Origin: Hepsetus odoe
Lineage: Eukaryota > Chordata > Actinopteri > Characiformes > Hepsetidae
DNA length: 64,000 nucleotides
Assembly: GCA_017165825.1 (NCBI GenBank)
Contig: CM029393.1
Coordinates: 5,732,596 to 5,796,595 of the forward strand
Reading direction: 5' to 3'
The position numbers and the translations under genes were made by a program. The notes below the pieces were generated by a model, which was not told the DNA's origin, ran no database searches, and saw nothing but the letters and a program-made list of their open reading frames with translations. Position 1 is the stretch's first letter; each line of letters starts with the position of its first letter. Below, piece after piece: positions 13,101-28,100 of the stretch.

Positions 13101-16100
13101 GCTTTTCTTCTCATGTATCCTCTGATCTGTCATTCATTTCCACCTCTGGCATAAAATCCAGACCAACAAGCATGTGAGGAAACATAACATGCACATCCAA
13201 GCATTTGAACAGAAGTGCTGCATCAGCCAAAAACCTTAGTCAGTATTTTCCTCTTGGAAACATCAAACTGTGTTTGAGTGGCGCTTCAAATATCAACAGC
13301 TACTCTTTCCTCTGTTCATCAGCAGAGGCTGCAGCCTGTGGGAGGGAGGTTGCTCCCTGCAGTCAGAGCACGTCGTTCCCTGCCAAAGCCCACTGACACA
13401 GCTGGCAGCAGCAGCATGACAATGGGGCTGAGACGGAGTCAATCTACAGCCAACCGTGGGCACAGTGCAGCCTTACACCCGCTAGGGGCCTGGAGGGAGA
13501 CTCATAATATCGGACTGCAGTCCCTTCAGAGGAAAATGCAGTTCAACCACATTGGCTCTAAATGCCATATTGACAGTTAGACACACCAAATCTGTTCAGG
13601 TGGGCTTCAAGACTCAAAACTTACTAATAGGTAAAAACCAGGGCTGCATGACATGAATGAAATCCTGCAATAGAATTCTATTACCCCACAATGTGACATG
13701 CCTTATAGAATGAATTATGAGTGAATGTGTGTTGTACATACATACTGACGTGATCACACAATATGAAATACATAAATGAGTATTTATTGCAATGCAACGT
13801 TGCAAGAAGATCTTAAAGAAGTATAAAACCCAATGCACAAAAAGGACTGCATTCTAGGACTGTAAAATATACCCTGCTGCTTAACATGAGAGACGTCCTT
13901 TCCCTTTGCTTCTCTTAAGGGTTTTTGCAGTGATTTATGGTGCAGGCTTCACCGACTTGAACAGGTCTTCAAATTATTAAAGCCAAAAATACTAAAACAC
14001 ACAAATGAACACACAAATTCAGTTGGGGTTACACCACATTTGAAAAGAATAATGCAGGGCAGTGTTTATGCTTGCTGGATTCATTGATTGATTCATTCCA
14101 AAAAACAAAGATGGTCTGTGTATATGCTCAACTGCTTTTTTAAATTTTCATGGCTCGGAGACTATTTTGCATATTGTTGACAACTAAAACATCTATATCT
14201 CACAATAACAATTGACAAAGATTATTCTGAACCCCCTTAGGGCTGAGGAAAAAAAGCGTTCATATGCACCCAGCACCTGAGGTGATGGAGGATGTGCTTT
14301 TTTGTCAATCACTGTCATGGCATTCAGACTCTGACAGGCTGCACTGCATGTCAGAGTGCTATAATGAACAAAACTTCAGCCTTCACAATGACAGAACCAG
14401 TCTATCCTCTTGCCAGTCCTGACCTCCCTTCAATTGCCACTCTACTGCACTCACCGAGCAAAGAAGGCACAGGCTCACCCGCTTCCTAATTGATGGATGT
14501 CGGCTGGGAGACTGGGGGAGATTAAAAAAGAAGCCACAGGGAAAGGCAGGCAGCAAGAGAAAATTGGTCCGGATCACTGGCCCACAGCAAGAGATCTTGA
14601 AGAGAATGCATGTCTAAACTGCGTTGTCGTGGTTAAACAATGTATAATACACCCCAATAACCGGACATGAGTATTTACTGTGATTGCAAGAAGGTCATTT
14701 TAAAGAAGTCTTAAACCTAATGGACAAATAGAACCTTTTTGTAATCTGCGTTCTAGGTCCGTAAAAATGGGTTCAGCCAGTTAGGAAGAGATACGAACTC
14801 TGTGTTTAGCCCATTTCCTTTGTTTACCTGGAGGATTTTTCAGTGATTTATGGCTATTAACGTTGTAAGCTTTGGTGACTTGAACAAAGTCTTCAAATTA
14901 CTATAAAGGAGGGAATTGTAGAATGAGAAAATCTGCCTGTGTAGAAGGCAGAAAGCTCCAAAGGTGAACCAATTCAAACACATGAGGAATATAGAGCTTC
15001 CAATAAAGACTGGAAAAGTGTGCAGAAAAGACCACTTTACAACTTCCATATGGGCCTTGGGAAAGGTGGAATCACATGCAATAAAATTATAAACAAGTGA
15101 GACTCAAAAATCCTGAATGGATTTTAAATCAAGCTTACCACCAGATATTCTTTAGCAAAAAGCATGCTAACTTAGACAGGGATTCACAATATGAAGTTCA
15201 ATATATACAAACCCTGTCCTCATTAATTAGCACAGGAATACCAACATGACAGTTATGAAAAGAATCTTCTTGTTTTGGTGAGCAGAGTAAGTTCTGGGTT
15301 GTTGGCAGACACTGTATACATGGCCTGCTGCTCCTGCACAATGCTGCCAGGGAGGACCTGTTAGCACACTCCAGATTTCCACAACAGGGTGAGACAAAGA
15401 GCTTTTTCAGTCTTCTAACACAGAACAATTTGCAGCACAACCAACACTAGACTGATATATCAGTCAAGCATATATGGCCAGTATGACCGGCCTTGTAATG
15501 GACAAGGACTGGCCTTGGACCTATTAAGACAACAACTTGAACAGGTGTCAGATGACATATTTCCCCAAAGAGGCACCATAAGTTTCAACCCTCACTGCTA
15601 ACAACCAAGATATGCATGAATTATAAATTACTCATCCCTGCCTTTTAAGTGCCAATGCAAAAACAGAGAAGCATCTAATTATCTGTCTGAATGAGGAACC
15701 ATGTGTGGGTGGCAGGAACGTGCACATTCTGTGGTAACTTAAGCCCACCTCTAGGTAGAGGTAGAGAGACATGGTCTCTGTAACATTCTAATGGTGGAGA
15801 GAGCAGCAGGGAACACTCACCTCCAAGAGGAAATTCAGAAATCTGGGCTGAAAAACAAAAGGCTGAGAAGGTCCAAATCCTTAACACTTTACTTCAAGCC
15901 CATCAACGTACGTGTACCTTCTTACTTGACTGCACTAATCAAACATACGTCACTTCTCCTCCCCTCGGAATGTCAAGCACCGCTTCCTTGAACTTTCACA
16001 GCTTAGAAGAAGAAGACGACACACATTAAACTTCATTCAAGCCTGGCTCCTCAGTGGTGGAATGACCTTCCCCTTGTGGTCAGAACTGTGGAGACCCTTG

Positions 16101-17446
16101 CTGTCTTCCAGCTTCATTTGGAGACCTACCTTTTCATAGGCTAACTATGGGATTAACCTTTCCTAAATAGCCCTACACTTTTTCAACTTTTCCATCTCTT
16201 TTCTATCAAAAAAAAACAAAAAACGCTTTCCACGCTTGAGCTCAGTTTTTGAGGTATATTTGTGTAGATGCATGTCGCTCTGGATAAAAGTATCTGCTAA
16301 ATGCCAAAAATATAAATGTCCACCGGATAGCTTTGCACTGCTGCATTCTCACTAACAATGGCACAAAAACAATTGTTATCATCTTGTATAAACGGAGTTT
16401 ATGGTCAATACATCAGCCAATACAACACCCAGCTTTCACTTAAAAAATCCTCTGCTGTTTATATTTTGCATAAATTTGAAAGCAATCATAGTGAAAATTT
16501 CTGAGGGACTCGGGACAAACACGGCTAACAAAAATTCAGTATAAAGCTACTTCTGTTCTGAACTAAACTAAAAATACCCCATACTAGGGGATTATGGCAA
16601 AACCCAATAAAAACAAAAAAAAAACATGTCATCTTAAAAAATCTCCTTAGGATTAAATACCCCCTCCTCCCAACACTCAACATTCTGTATATTTACAAAC
16701 CAAGGAGTGTCACATGCAACTGCAAAGAGAATAGAGCATGATTTAGCAGGCATAGCCTGTTTGTGTAACCATTTACAAATTACATGACCTTCGCCAGATC
16801 ATGCAGCGTCCTCGCTAGAGACAGCTGCAAACAGAAGGCATGTAAAAGAAGGCAGATGATGCTGGATGCACTAATAAAGCTTTGAGCCAGTACAGGGATT
16901 AAGATCTGGTGCACACACACTTGCACGTGCTTATGCACACATAAATGCGCAGCTTTAGCCCCAGCATATGCAGGGTTAAACATTAGTTTCATGTTTTTGT
17001 GTTTTTGCCTAATATGGACGCAGCTGTGCAATGCACTTAATATTCTGTCACTTGCCAAACGGACAGGCAGCAATTCACCCATGGAGTAACGGCGGCTATC
17101 ACGGTCATACGGTTCTGTATTCAAGTGCTGCTGGGAATTCAGCCATTTGTTGCAATTCTGTTTTATCTGGGACAAAGCAGAGGACACTTGTGTTTCATGG
17201 GTAAAAGTGTGTGTGTTTGGGGGGCATGTGTCTGTGTGCATGGAGTGGTGCACTGTGCTCTCAAAAGGGAAAAAGAGCATGGGGTTGAACACTAACATGC
17301 ACAGTCCTGAGTGAAATGGACAAGCAGTCTCCACTTACTGACTGACTGCAACAGACAGAGTCTGATCTGTTGGACGACCTGTGTCGCAGCCTAAAACAGC
17401 TCCACCTGAGGCCTCTTGGGGCTGAATGGTAAAGTAAGAGCAAAAA

Positions 17447-17504
<58 letters not shown>

Positions 17505-20500
17505 TACCGATGGATTTCCAGTATGTGTTCCAGATTTGCATCATGTTAGTCCCAGATTGCCTGAGGAAACATATTTTAAAGGAGATAACATTTTGCTGTT
17601 TCAAAAAGACATGGGCTACAACGAACAACCCAGCCGGCCCTCATGATAAATTGTGACTGTCAAAGAAGATGCTTAAAAAAAGATTTTCCTTGTATTCACA
17701 TGCCAAAAAGAAGACAAGTCATGGGCACCTTAAATATTCATTCAAATAAACACTGAGGTCATGCACGAGTCAAAGGCTTCTGAACAATAGAAATGGGTTG
17801 AATTCACACTATCGCTCTTTAATTTGTGAGTATCAACACGTGGGAAATCCCAGATGTGCATAGATTAGCAAATTCTGACTCATGGTAGCTGTGGGCTGTG
17901 TGTGGGCTCCATCATTTGCATGTGGTGAAAGTTTCATAGGAAATCTTTTACATGCTGATACTTCCTACAGTCACGCGTTAACATTTAATGACCTGAAGAT
18001 CTGTATGTGGTGTAAATATCTGAAACACCAAATGATTACAAATTAGGAGCAATAATGTATCAAAAACATGAAGTGATGGTGCAATATCTCTTTATTCATT
18101 CCTATTCTTTTACCATAATATAGCTGACAGTTCTAGTGTTATTATTAATACTTGTTTTGGTTTCACTACTCCCCCACTTGGTATCATTTAATGCATAATT
18201 AGTCAGACATATTACCCCAGTTTACACCATCTTCCAACTTATTCAGTCAACGACATCACCATTAAGAAGGAGAACAGGACAACAGCTTTGGTTAAAGTCC
18301 TTCCATTGCTAATTAAACACATTTTAGAACAGAACCACATGATATGTGAGTCATCTGTGTTGCAGTGAATTTTACATTTATACATTTAAAATCTCTAAAA
18401 ATGAGTCCTGGGTTCGTTTAAACCATATGTGTTCCAAAAGGTAGGAAGCAGCAAGAAAATGATCGTTTAGTAGGACTGTCCTATGAAGGATGTGGGCGTG
18501 TTGCATAATTTGGAACAAAATGGTCTACAAGCCTGCTTTGTCACATCATCTGAAAAGTGTGGGTGCGCAATTCACCCCTAAAAAAATAGGACAATAACTT
18601 CTGCAAAAATACTATAAAGAGTGGCCAAGGTAGGTAACACTCAGTAACACTTCAATACATGCCATCTTTCACAATACCATCTGTGAAGGAACAGAATATA
18701 ACATGCATAACTCCTGCTAAAATGTGCTATGCATGGTACATTCAGCAACAACATTTAACTAACAATAATACTGTAGTACCTCTTAGTAACATTCAGAGTA
18801 ACATTTCGGCCCTGTCCATGACAAACTAAGTCCAGTGATGAAATCTGCTTTCATCCAAGGGGCGCCCAGCAGTTTCTGACTTCAGTTCGGAAGGAAATTT
18901 GGACGTTTTGCACACAACTGGCAGTTGTATCAATAATGTGGCCATGAAAGGTAGTGTGGGTCTCTTTGTAATACTTCCTCCATTTAATAGTAAATGAAAT
19001 TTGTTCCCATTTAGTTTATTTAGGACTCATTTTATGATTGCAGCTGTAACTAAAAACACTTCTTACAAAATAGAGAGCATGCTACTGAAAAATGTGTTAA
19101 TTGCAGCACTTCGCAATTAGCTAATTACAAAGGACAAAGATACAATTTACTTCAATTCACAGCTAACTATGCCTTCCTATTCTCAGTTTTTGAAACGGAA
19201 AAACAGAGACTGACAGGGGTGCAAGTATTTTCCGTCTCTCACTCAATTATTGGGTCATATTTGCAGAGGTGAAAATGCATTCCTCTAAAGGGCCCTGGAG
19301 TGATTCTCATCTCAATAATTCATACAGTTCAAATTGGAGTGGCACAAGAATGAAAACAAGCCTGGACTCCCATCAGGTCAGGGGTTGCAGAGCATCCTGA
19401 TGCTAAAGAACTGTGGAGAGTAAACATACGGCAGCCGGAGTGCAGATGAATCGCAGGTGTCAATCAGATTAGTTTTGGTCACTGCAGGTTGTCTGATGAG
19501 CCAAAGCCTTATTTTCTGGTGGTATAGTTGCAGCATAGCAGATCTGCTACAATGACAAGCCATTCCAAGGGCAATTTAAATGTATCTGATGGTGTAATGC
19601 AATATCTGGTCCCGGTCCTGGGGATACTCACCACTGAAGAGCCCTAGGTAAAGAGAAGCTGCATGGCTACAAGAAGCCGCTCCAGAGGATGCTAGCAAAG
19701 TCTCCCTGTCTAATTGAATCATCTGGAGAAAATTATACACAGCCCCTTGCTCCTATGCATAAAGGAATTAAAGAGATTACATCCCAGTCTAGCCCCAGCC
19801 TGAGAACAATGGTAAGTAATCTGTGCTAATTCCCCCACCTAATCAGGGGTGAGCAGCTCCCAGGCCAGGGGTTCAGCAGGGAGTCCATTCCTGTCATCAT
19901 TGCCTCCAGGCAAAGAGCATCAGCAATGTGAAATTAGTAGGGATGTTAACAATTCATTAATTCTCTTAAAGCACTGAGAGTAATTCTTGCAGAACACTGT
20001 ATTGACAAAGCACTAAATATAGCACCTGTTTTATATGAACTGTAACTTACATCCTTAGAAACAGGATTGAAGAACATCTTTGGATGTTACAATGGTAATG
20101 TTTCCATTAATGCAACTCTTGAATTCAGAACTGGTTGTTTTCTCAGGTTAGTTTACATACATGGTTTGCATTTAAACATTTCTTGTAAATCCATGGCTGA
20201 CAAAATGGCACAGGTTGTATTCAGAACATGCTTCTCACTGAATGCGGTTTGTGGCAAGCGACCAAAATCATCTCAAACTTTAAAATCGCACTTTGTATAT
20301 ACATAAAACTACCGCTGAAGCGCTTTCTGCATGGTCAGCGTAAAAAGCATGTTAGCTTTGCAGAAGCAGTACATTTACAGCAGAGGCCTAGTGATTAGGG
20401 ACTAAACCCCATAACTGGAAGGTCATGGGTTCAAAGCCTGGACCAGTAGGCTGCCCTGAGGAACCCTTGAGCAAGGTACTGTCCCTGTCACTGCTCCCCA

Positions 20501-23500
20501 GGCACTGGACATAGCTGCAAAAGTAACATATTGAAAAGGCATCTACTAAACTAAAAATCTACTTGACAACTGAAGATTTGCAAGCAATATGAAAAGTACA
20601 ATAATATTTACGAAGAAAACGCTTTTTTTCTTCCTCGCAGACTGCATTAATTAGTCCTTTCAGAGCAAAGAATCAGCAGCAGTCTGTGTGCTAGAGACAA
20701 ATTCAAATGTAAGTCAGGCTATGCTGTTTTATATTCTTTGGGACAGGGAGCTTGTAGACAGTGATGAATAATCACTGCCACTGCTGGCATGACAGGCAGA
20801 GACATTGAGAATTCACCGACTCGATGCTAATGAGCCGTCTCTGAATGATAATACTCAATTTGTAAGTTCTAAGTAGCAGTCTACTTAAGGAACACTTTGT
20901 CAGCTGGGCATTTCATTAATTTGGCGTTATATGAATGAGTTTATTTTCTAACACAGTGTCAAAAGTTTCTTGTCCTCAAATTAGGCTCATGATCAATGAA
21001 CTGAACCAATAACTGAAATATTTCCTATTTTCAAAGCCCCTGATTCTTCTGACCCATCAGACGATCACTCCAAGTCCATTTTTAAAGTTTTGGGCATCAA
21101 TCAACCACTTCCTCTTTCCCAGAGATCTTCTCAGGGGAAGAATCAGTCAACACTAAAGCACTGTGCTGTCTCCCTTTAGACTGCAAACAAAGCACTCTCT
21201 CAGCAACTACGTCCTAACTGACACTCTTGCCAAACAGGAATCCAACATGAAAAAACTAATTTCTATGGAAATATTGAAGCCAGCAATAAACCTTCGGAAG
21301 CACTTTAATCCATTTACTGCATTTTTGGAATGCAGAAAAGCTCAAAGCCACTAATAAATAGGTCAACATGTTCAAAGACTTTTATACTTTAAGGGGAAAA
21401 AAAAAATACAAGCACTTTATTATATTAATTGTATATTGTACTAATGCTGAAAACGGACTAAATAATTTCAGATCAAAGCAATACCTCCAAAACATTATTA
21501 AAGGTGCAAAAGGTAAAACTAGAAATCCCAAAGTTAAGTTTATGGTGAAAAACTGGAATGATTTATTTACTCCTTGACTCAACTTCCACTTCCCTATCCG
21601 TATAAACACACAGGAGTGGAGGGCTTTAACGTCAAGAAGAAAGGCAAGGATCCCCTTTGAGAGCTCAGTTTTTCTTAAATGTTTCTTTTCTCTGGATACA
21701 TGATGAACACTGGATTGATGCCAGATAACGGTTGTCATCAGAGTGGTGTTTTTCATTTACCAGTATCATGACACTGTTTTGCACTAGCATTTGCTGTTAT
21801 GTTACATATTTGCATCAACAAATTTTATATTGAAACATCCCTAGGTTTTTCACAGGAACACAGAAAGACTAAAACTTCTTACATTTCTAAAAGTCTAGGA
21901 TTTTTTTTTTATTGTAATACAATATAACATGTAAACTTTAGGAACTACCCAGGACAGCAAAAAATATATATTTGATAAAATAATCACTGAAAATATGTAT
22001 ATAATCATATAATTTCAGCTAGGGAAATAAGGGAATATGCAAATAAGGGGGGAAATTGAGTACAGTAAGGTTTGTGTACCCAGATGTTGAATGCTGTGCT
22101 AGGAAGCTCACAGTTACTACAGTGTTTCATGCACAGCAGGTAAAGAAACATCTGCCCATAGTGGTGCTCTGGAGACGAGTGTCATTTCGTGACAGCTCTC
22201 AGCACTCCTTTACTCTCTAACAAATGGGCATGAGCGTTTCCCATTCCCCCTTGTGAATATGAATGCTGCCCAAATGAATACCGGGCTCCTTCTATCTGCA
22301 AGGTTGCTGGAAAAGTTTCACTCGTTGCCTCATTACACAGCAGCCTGCACTCAAAAATGTTCACAGTATGCTTTGCCACCCTGTATTAGGCACCCAGCCG
22401 AGCATGTAAAGCCTGTAATGTGTCTAATATAACATGACCATTCTTCTCTACGGCTGCTTCTGCATGAGTGTTTGAGCTTAAGCAGCCTGCCCAGTTCCCC
22501 ACTGACTACCTGCACCAAACCTATTAGCATAAATAAATGAGGAAAAAAAGAGCTTTCCTCAATAAAAGCATGCAGCATAAGAATGAAGGGGGAAAACGTA
22601 AGAAGAAACCTGAGGTGGCTAAGGGTGCAGAAGGAGAAGGAGTGTAGGGCTTCATGAAACAGGCCATATGTTCACAGAGATGCCCTTGAAAGTGTCCTCA
22701 TTACAGCTGCAGAAGCAGACCTTCTCAATCAACCTTTAGTGGACAGACCACATTCAGATACACATTATATCCTAAAATATTCAGACATAGATTCTAATTA
22801 GTGAATTTCTGACACAGGCTCGACCACAAAGAGAAGCCCTGCCACTACTCTGGGATGATCAGGAGAAGCTCTGCATCACCTTTTGGTAACCCTGCTCTAA
22901 TGCCGAGCATCTTCTACAGGTGTATAAACCCCCCCATCACTACATTGGAGACAAAATATCATTGGAGTCTGTACACTGGAGACAAAAAAATCAGGATTGA
23001 GATTAAGTTATGTGAATATTTTGATCCCCACTTTCCATACCGTCCATATAAATGGAAAGTGAAAGTGAAAGTGCCAACCCGCGTCATTGCGAGGTCACAG
23101 CACAGCACACAGTGAACCACAACGAAATTGGACCACTGCTTTTAACCCATGCAAACACCATGCAGCAGTGGGCAGCTATTGAAAGCGCCTGGGGAGCAGT
23201 GACAGGGATGGTACCTTGCTCAAGGGTATCTCAGGGCAATGTACTGGTGCGGAATCAAACCCACAATCTTCCGATTCGGGGCAACTCCCTAACCACTAGG
23301 CCACCGCTGCCCAAAATAAGCTGCAAAACAGCTCTTGTTCCAATCATAGGCATAGCAGCCAATCAAGAAAAAAAAGATGGGTTGCGTTCATCAGTTTTAA
23401 CAGGAAGAAAAAAAAAAAGAAAAGAAAAAAAAAAAAACAAAAAACAAAACCAGCCTGTTTAATGCTCAGGGACAAAAAGCTCAAAACACTCAAATCACTC

Positions 23501-25102
23501 CACTGGAGCTCTTACTGGTGATAATGTGATTGGTTAGTAGGTTCAGAGAACAATTAAAAGATGATATATTGTGCAGCCCCTGCGGTTTGAGCTTGTCCTG
23601 TTAAGAGCATTCAAGTTCTTTTGTTTCTTTAAACTGAAACAATTCTTTGAAACTTAAACTAAATAATACTAAATCCAGGTGACAAATGAAAATAAAATTC
23701 AATTAACTGAGCAGACCTAGGCTGAGTTGCAATGTTCTAACAACAACTAGTGTAAAGTTGGCCAAAAGGTTTAAAAGATGTTACTGCAGCACAGAGGAGA
23801 TGAATACTTCCTACTACAGCTATTTTCACAGTGATTTTAGATAGAATGGGAGATTAATCTTACTTCTGCACAAACCTATGAGATCATTTTCCCAGCTCAG
23901 GAGAAAAAAGAGCCACAGGGTCTTCTGAGACAAAGTGTAAACAGATACCCTGCAATTACCTCTCCAAACATCCCCCCAACAATATCCTGGGTTCATTTAG
24001 TCTTTGAACAAAATGAAATCCAAAACTGGCAGAGAACTCAGCCAGCAAGTTGTTCAGTGCATTTTAATGCATTCCCTTTTCTAATGACAAATGGAGCAGA
24101 AGCTCCCTCAAGCACCAAAAAAGCAGGCAGATGCTCTTTTGACCTTTAGTGCTCCCATGTCATGTAGACATCTGACAGTTGAGATTATAATTAAAGGTGG
24201 TTCCTGACTTCCTTGGAACAGCAACAGGAAAACCCTGCTGCTTGCAAAATTCACAAAAAAACAATGTTCTTTATCCATACAGTGTCACTGGAGTTACTAC
24301 CTGGCTGTAGATTGAAAACATGACAACGGTATGAGTAGACATGCTGATACATTCTAGTTAACCTGACTGCTGTGGAAAAAAAGACATTTTTAAACATAAA
24401 AAAATCACTTTTCTTATGATAACTGAATGCAATCCATTTGATGCATGATTGCCCAAACTTCTAAATACTACTACCTAAAACGTTTAGCTTGAAATATCTG
24501 CACTGGAAATTAAATAAAAACAACAAAAAAACATTTAAAAACATATAAATGTTAATGATGTCAGGCAGGTTGAAGGTAAAGTTGAAGTTTACCTTTGAAG
24601 GTAATCAGTAAAATCTCAGTAAAAGTTAAAAACTCATCATCAACCCTTCCTTGCTACTAAAACTAAAAGATTATACTGGTGGAATCACGTAACATTTGGT
24701 CGTTAAGGACAAACACTTTCCACACCAGCTCTCTGAAGGTTGGACCTCCCAGTTTTGAGAGTACTATACTTACATTCCTGTTAGAAGTCTATTCCTCTAC
24801 AGCTAAGGGGAAAATATTGGATACTAATGTGATAAGAACACCAAAACCATTTCAACTGATTATCAGGAACACAAAAAATGTTTTACCAGACTACAAGAGC
24901 TCAAGAGCACAAGAGCCTCCCAACTGTTGCCAGTCCACATCAAGGACATTAAGAAAAGCCTAGATCCCTTAGGAATCAAAGTGCATTAGTTTGCACTAAA
25001 ATCCCACTCTTCCCTGGAGCAAACAGCAGAGCACTACACAAATCCCCTCCTATCCTTTCCTATCTCTTTAGTACTTCTATCAGAGCAGAGTGTATAAGAG
25101 AC

Positions 25103-25197
<95 letters not shown>

Positions 25198-28100
25198 AAC
25201 ATGTGGATGACCTAGAGTCTATCCTTGCTCTTCGTATCAGTTAAAAGTTCACATCTGAGGAGCTTGGAAGGCACCTTGACACCTGCTGAAATCTAAAATG
25301 AAAGAGTTTGAGAAAAGTTTGTTATTGAACCAAGCAACTAATTCCAGTTGACATTTTAATAAAATGTTATTGCCTAAAGGCAACCCCTAAACTGGACTAG
25401 AATAACCATTAAGAGCATGCTCAGAATCTAAAACACTGAAATCGAAGCGTAATGAGCAGGCTGTTAAAGCCTGGGATGAATTCTGGCAATATTTCAGATT
25501 CACAGGAGACATATCCAGCCAAGCCCCAGTTGTAGACTATGATAATAAGGCAGTACGTCTGGTATTAAACATAAACAATAAGAAAAATGTACAAACGTCT
25601 ATATGAGAGACTCTACACAGTTCCCCACACAACTTGTATTGGCTGAGAGCATAAAATAAGCCATCAAATAATAGCTGAAAATATGAATGCAAAATGTTAC
25701 AGTTGACAAAAGACATTGAAGCTCCATCTAAAGCAAAATTATTCATCTGCAAAATTATTCATCTGGGGAGCAACAATCCAAGTGTGTGAAAACCCTCTGT
25801 ACAAGAAGCATGATTGCACAAAAAACAAAATGTATAACCAACAGTTGGTAAAGTTTCTCAATTATTTAACACATAAAAACAAACAGAGCTTAAAACATGC
25901 AATATTCAGTGAAAGACCTACCATAACACTCAGCAAGCAATTCCAAACTTTAATTAGATACAAGGATTGACTATTAGAACTTCTTTTAAAACCTAGAGCA
26001 TTAAGATATGCACTTCTCACTCAGTAGGAAGATCTTTGCTGAAGATAAAACTCTCTCATTGGCAGCAAAGAGTGGTGCAAGAATTCCCTGGCAATTTGCT
26101 CTTTGTGGTTGAAGGTACACACTTGGCGTGTGCCCACTTCCTCAGGGGGCATGTTTGTTTCTGATGAAGGCCCTCAGTGCCCACCTTTGTGCCTCCTGAA
26201 GTGCTGTAAAAGAGCCCAGTCCTCTGGCTGGTGCGTCTCACAAGCCAAGAAAAGGAAACAAGTCCTGCACAAATCTCCCCAAAGGATTGTGTTTCCAAAG
26301 AGACCACCACAAATTATCTGAGCAACATGCTGCTCCAATTAATTCTTCATCGAGGTTACATGCGCTCTGACATATTTCACACTTACGTTATGCAAGCAAG
26401 GTGAGCGATTTGGGTCTAGTGTTGTTTGGTGTCAAAACTGGGCATTGGAAAGTGCTCATGAGAGATTAAAGAACAGGAGGGCAAGACATTTGCTTGCCTT
26501 CAAGTTTACAAATGCACGTCCTGTTCATAGAAAAGAATGAAAGCATTCATATGATGCTATTAACAGTCTCTATTGGTTAAATCATCATGAATATTTCATG
26601 AAAATTAAGAGTCCTGAAACAATGTTAAACTTGCAATTGGAAAAAAAAAGAAAAGGTTCTGATTTGATAACGATGATACAGAACACCCCCAATCTGTATA
26701 TGGAGGTTCTGTTCTGTTCGTCCCTTATAAATAGTATCACTTTGGTTTTATTGCCCTGCATAGCATAGAGTTTAAATATAGCTTTGGTCATGGTCAGCAA
26801 GCACTACTCGGATCGGCAGAATATATCAGAACAGTATAAATGTTTTGATTGAATTGATATTTTAAAATGATATTTAAATCGACGACATGTGCTGCTATGA
26901 AGATTTTGTGTTACAAATCAGGTCACAATGATTTGATCAAAATGTTTTGTCAGTCCGTTCGAGCTCCTAATCAGGAGCTTTTACAATAGTTACTACCCCA
27001 GGCAAATATAATGGACCCGCAAACTTCTAGGGATTTTCCACTGGCATTAAGAGCATAGCCGTTCGTGAGCTGCACCAAGCTGCTGCACAGTTTAATAGCA
27101 CGTTTACAGTTGTTTTTAATTTTCCTTTGTTTAGGGTCGCCCCAACAGCAGCATGACAGTGGCGTTAACCCAAACAGAGATGTGATTTTCTCTTTAACCC
27201 ACTGTGCATCATGGAGGCTGTTGCGATTTTTAAGTGTTTACATTATACTGTTGCTAAGTTTGCATTTGGGCTTTTACACGGGCACCCGGAACCACACAGT
27301 GCACTAAAGAAAAAAAAAATTAGGTGTCATCATCTCAATTACCATATTTCAACCAATCAGATGGCAGCGACACAAACAGCCTGATTTTGGGCAAAGACTT
27401 CTCGCTCAAGGTCATGTCAGCACAGTTCCAGTTTGAACAAGGTTCACTTCATCTACAATGGAAAAATGCCTCTTTTGCTCAGTTCCTGGAGCCGGTGGAA
27501 AAGCCACATTTGAGAATATTCAGTCTTTTTTTTTTGTTATAGTAAATTTGAGCAAATCTGATCATTTTTACAGGTCTGTCACAAATGTTGACTCCTATTT
27601 CTGCTATTCTGTCCTTTTTTCTGAACAGTGTTTGTTCAGCTATTAAGCAAAAATCACACATCTGCTATTTGTTTATTTCCTACAATGTAACATGGCAAGG
27701 GGAACATTGCCAGGAGTTGAATGACAGGATTTCCATAAACGGCATACATATTTAATTTTGCGGTGATGTTATGCATTACATGAACTTGACACAAAGAGTT
27801 AGGTTACATTCTGTCCTGCTGTAGTGTTAAATGTATTTTATATACTATAAATGAGGTTTCATCATTTTTGGCCATGCAATAAAAACAGTGAAAATGATCA
27901 GCCTAAAAAGCAGTTCCAAACCCTGCCCCTGCCTATTAGGTGTATGAGTCAATGTGCCTGAGGCTTGTGCTTCCTCCACTGGAGACCATGTTGCTGAAGA
28001 TCCTTATTTATTTTACATGGAGTTCATTATTTTAACAATCAAAAACAGCAGCTGGAAGGACAGAACCCTGTACTTGGAGACAGTATTCAAACTGTCAGTG

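Noticed and set aside
16780..17334. 184-codon minus-strand open frame
   Set aside because: No recognisable domain, no splice or conservation signal, lies within trim62 intron 1; typical chance frame.
17416..17656. Open frames of Cys-Val or His-Thr repeats
   Set aside because: Translations of the (GT)n microsatellite.
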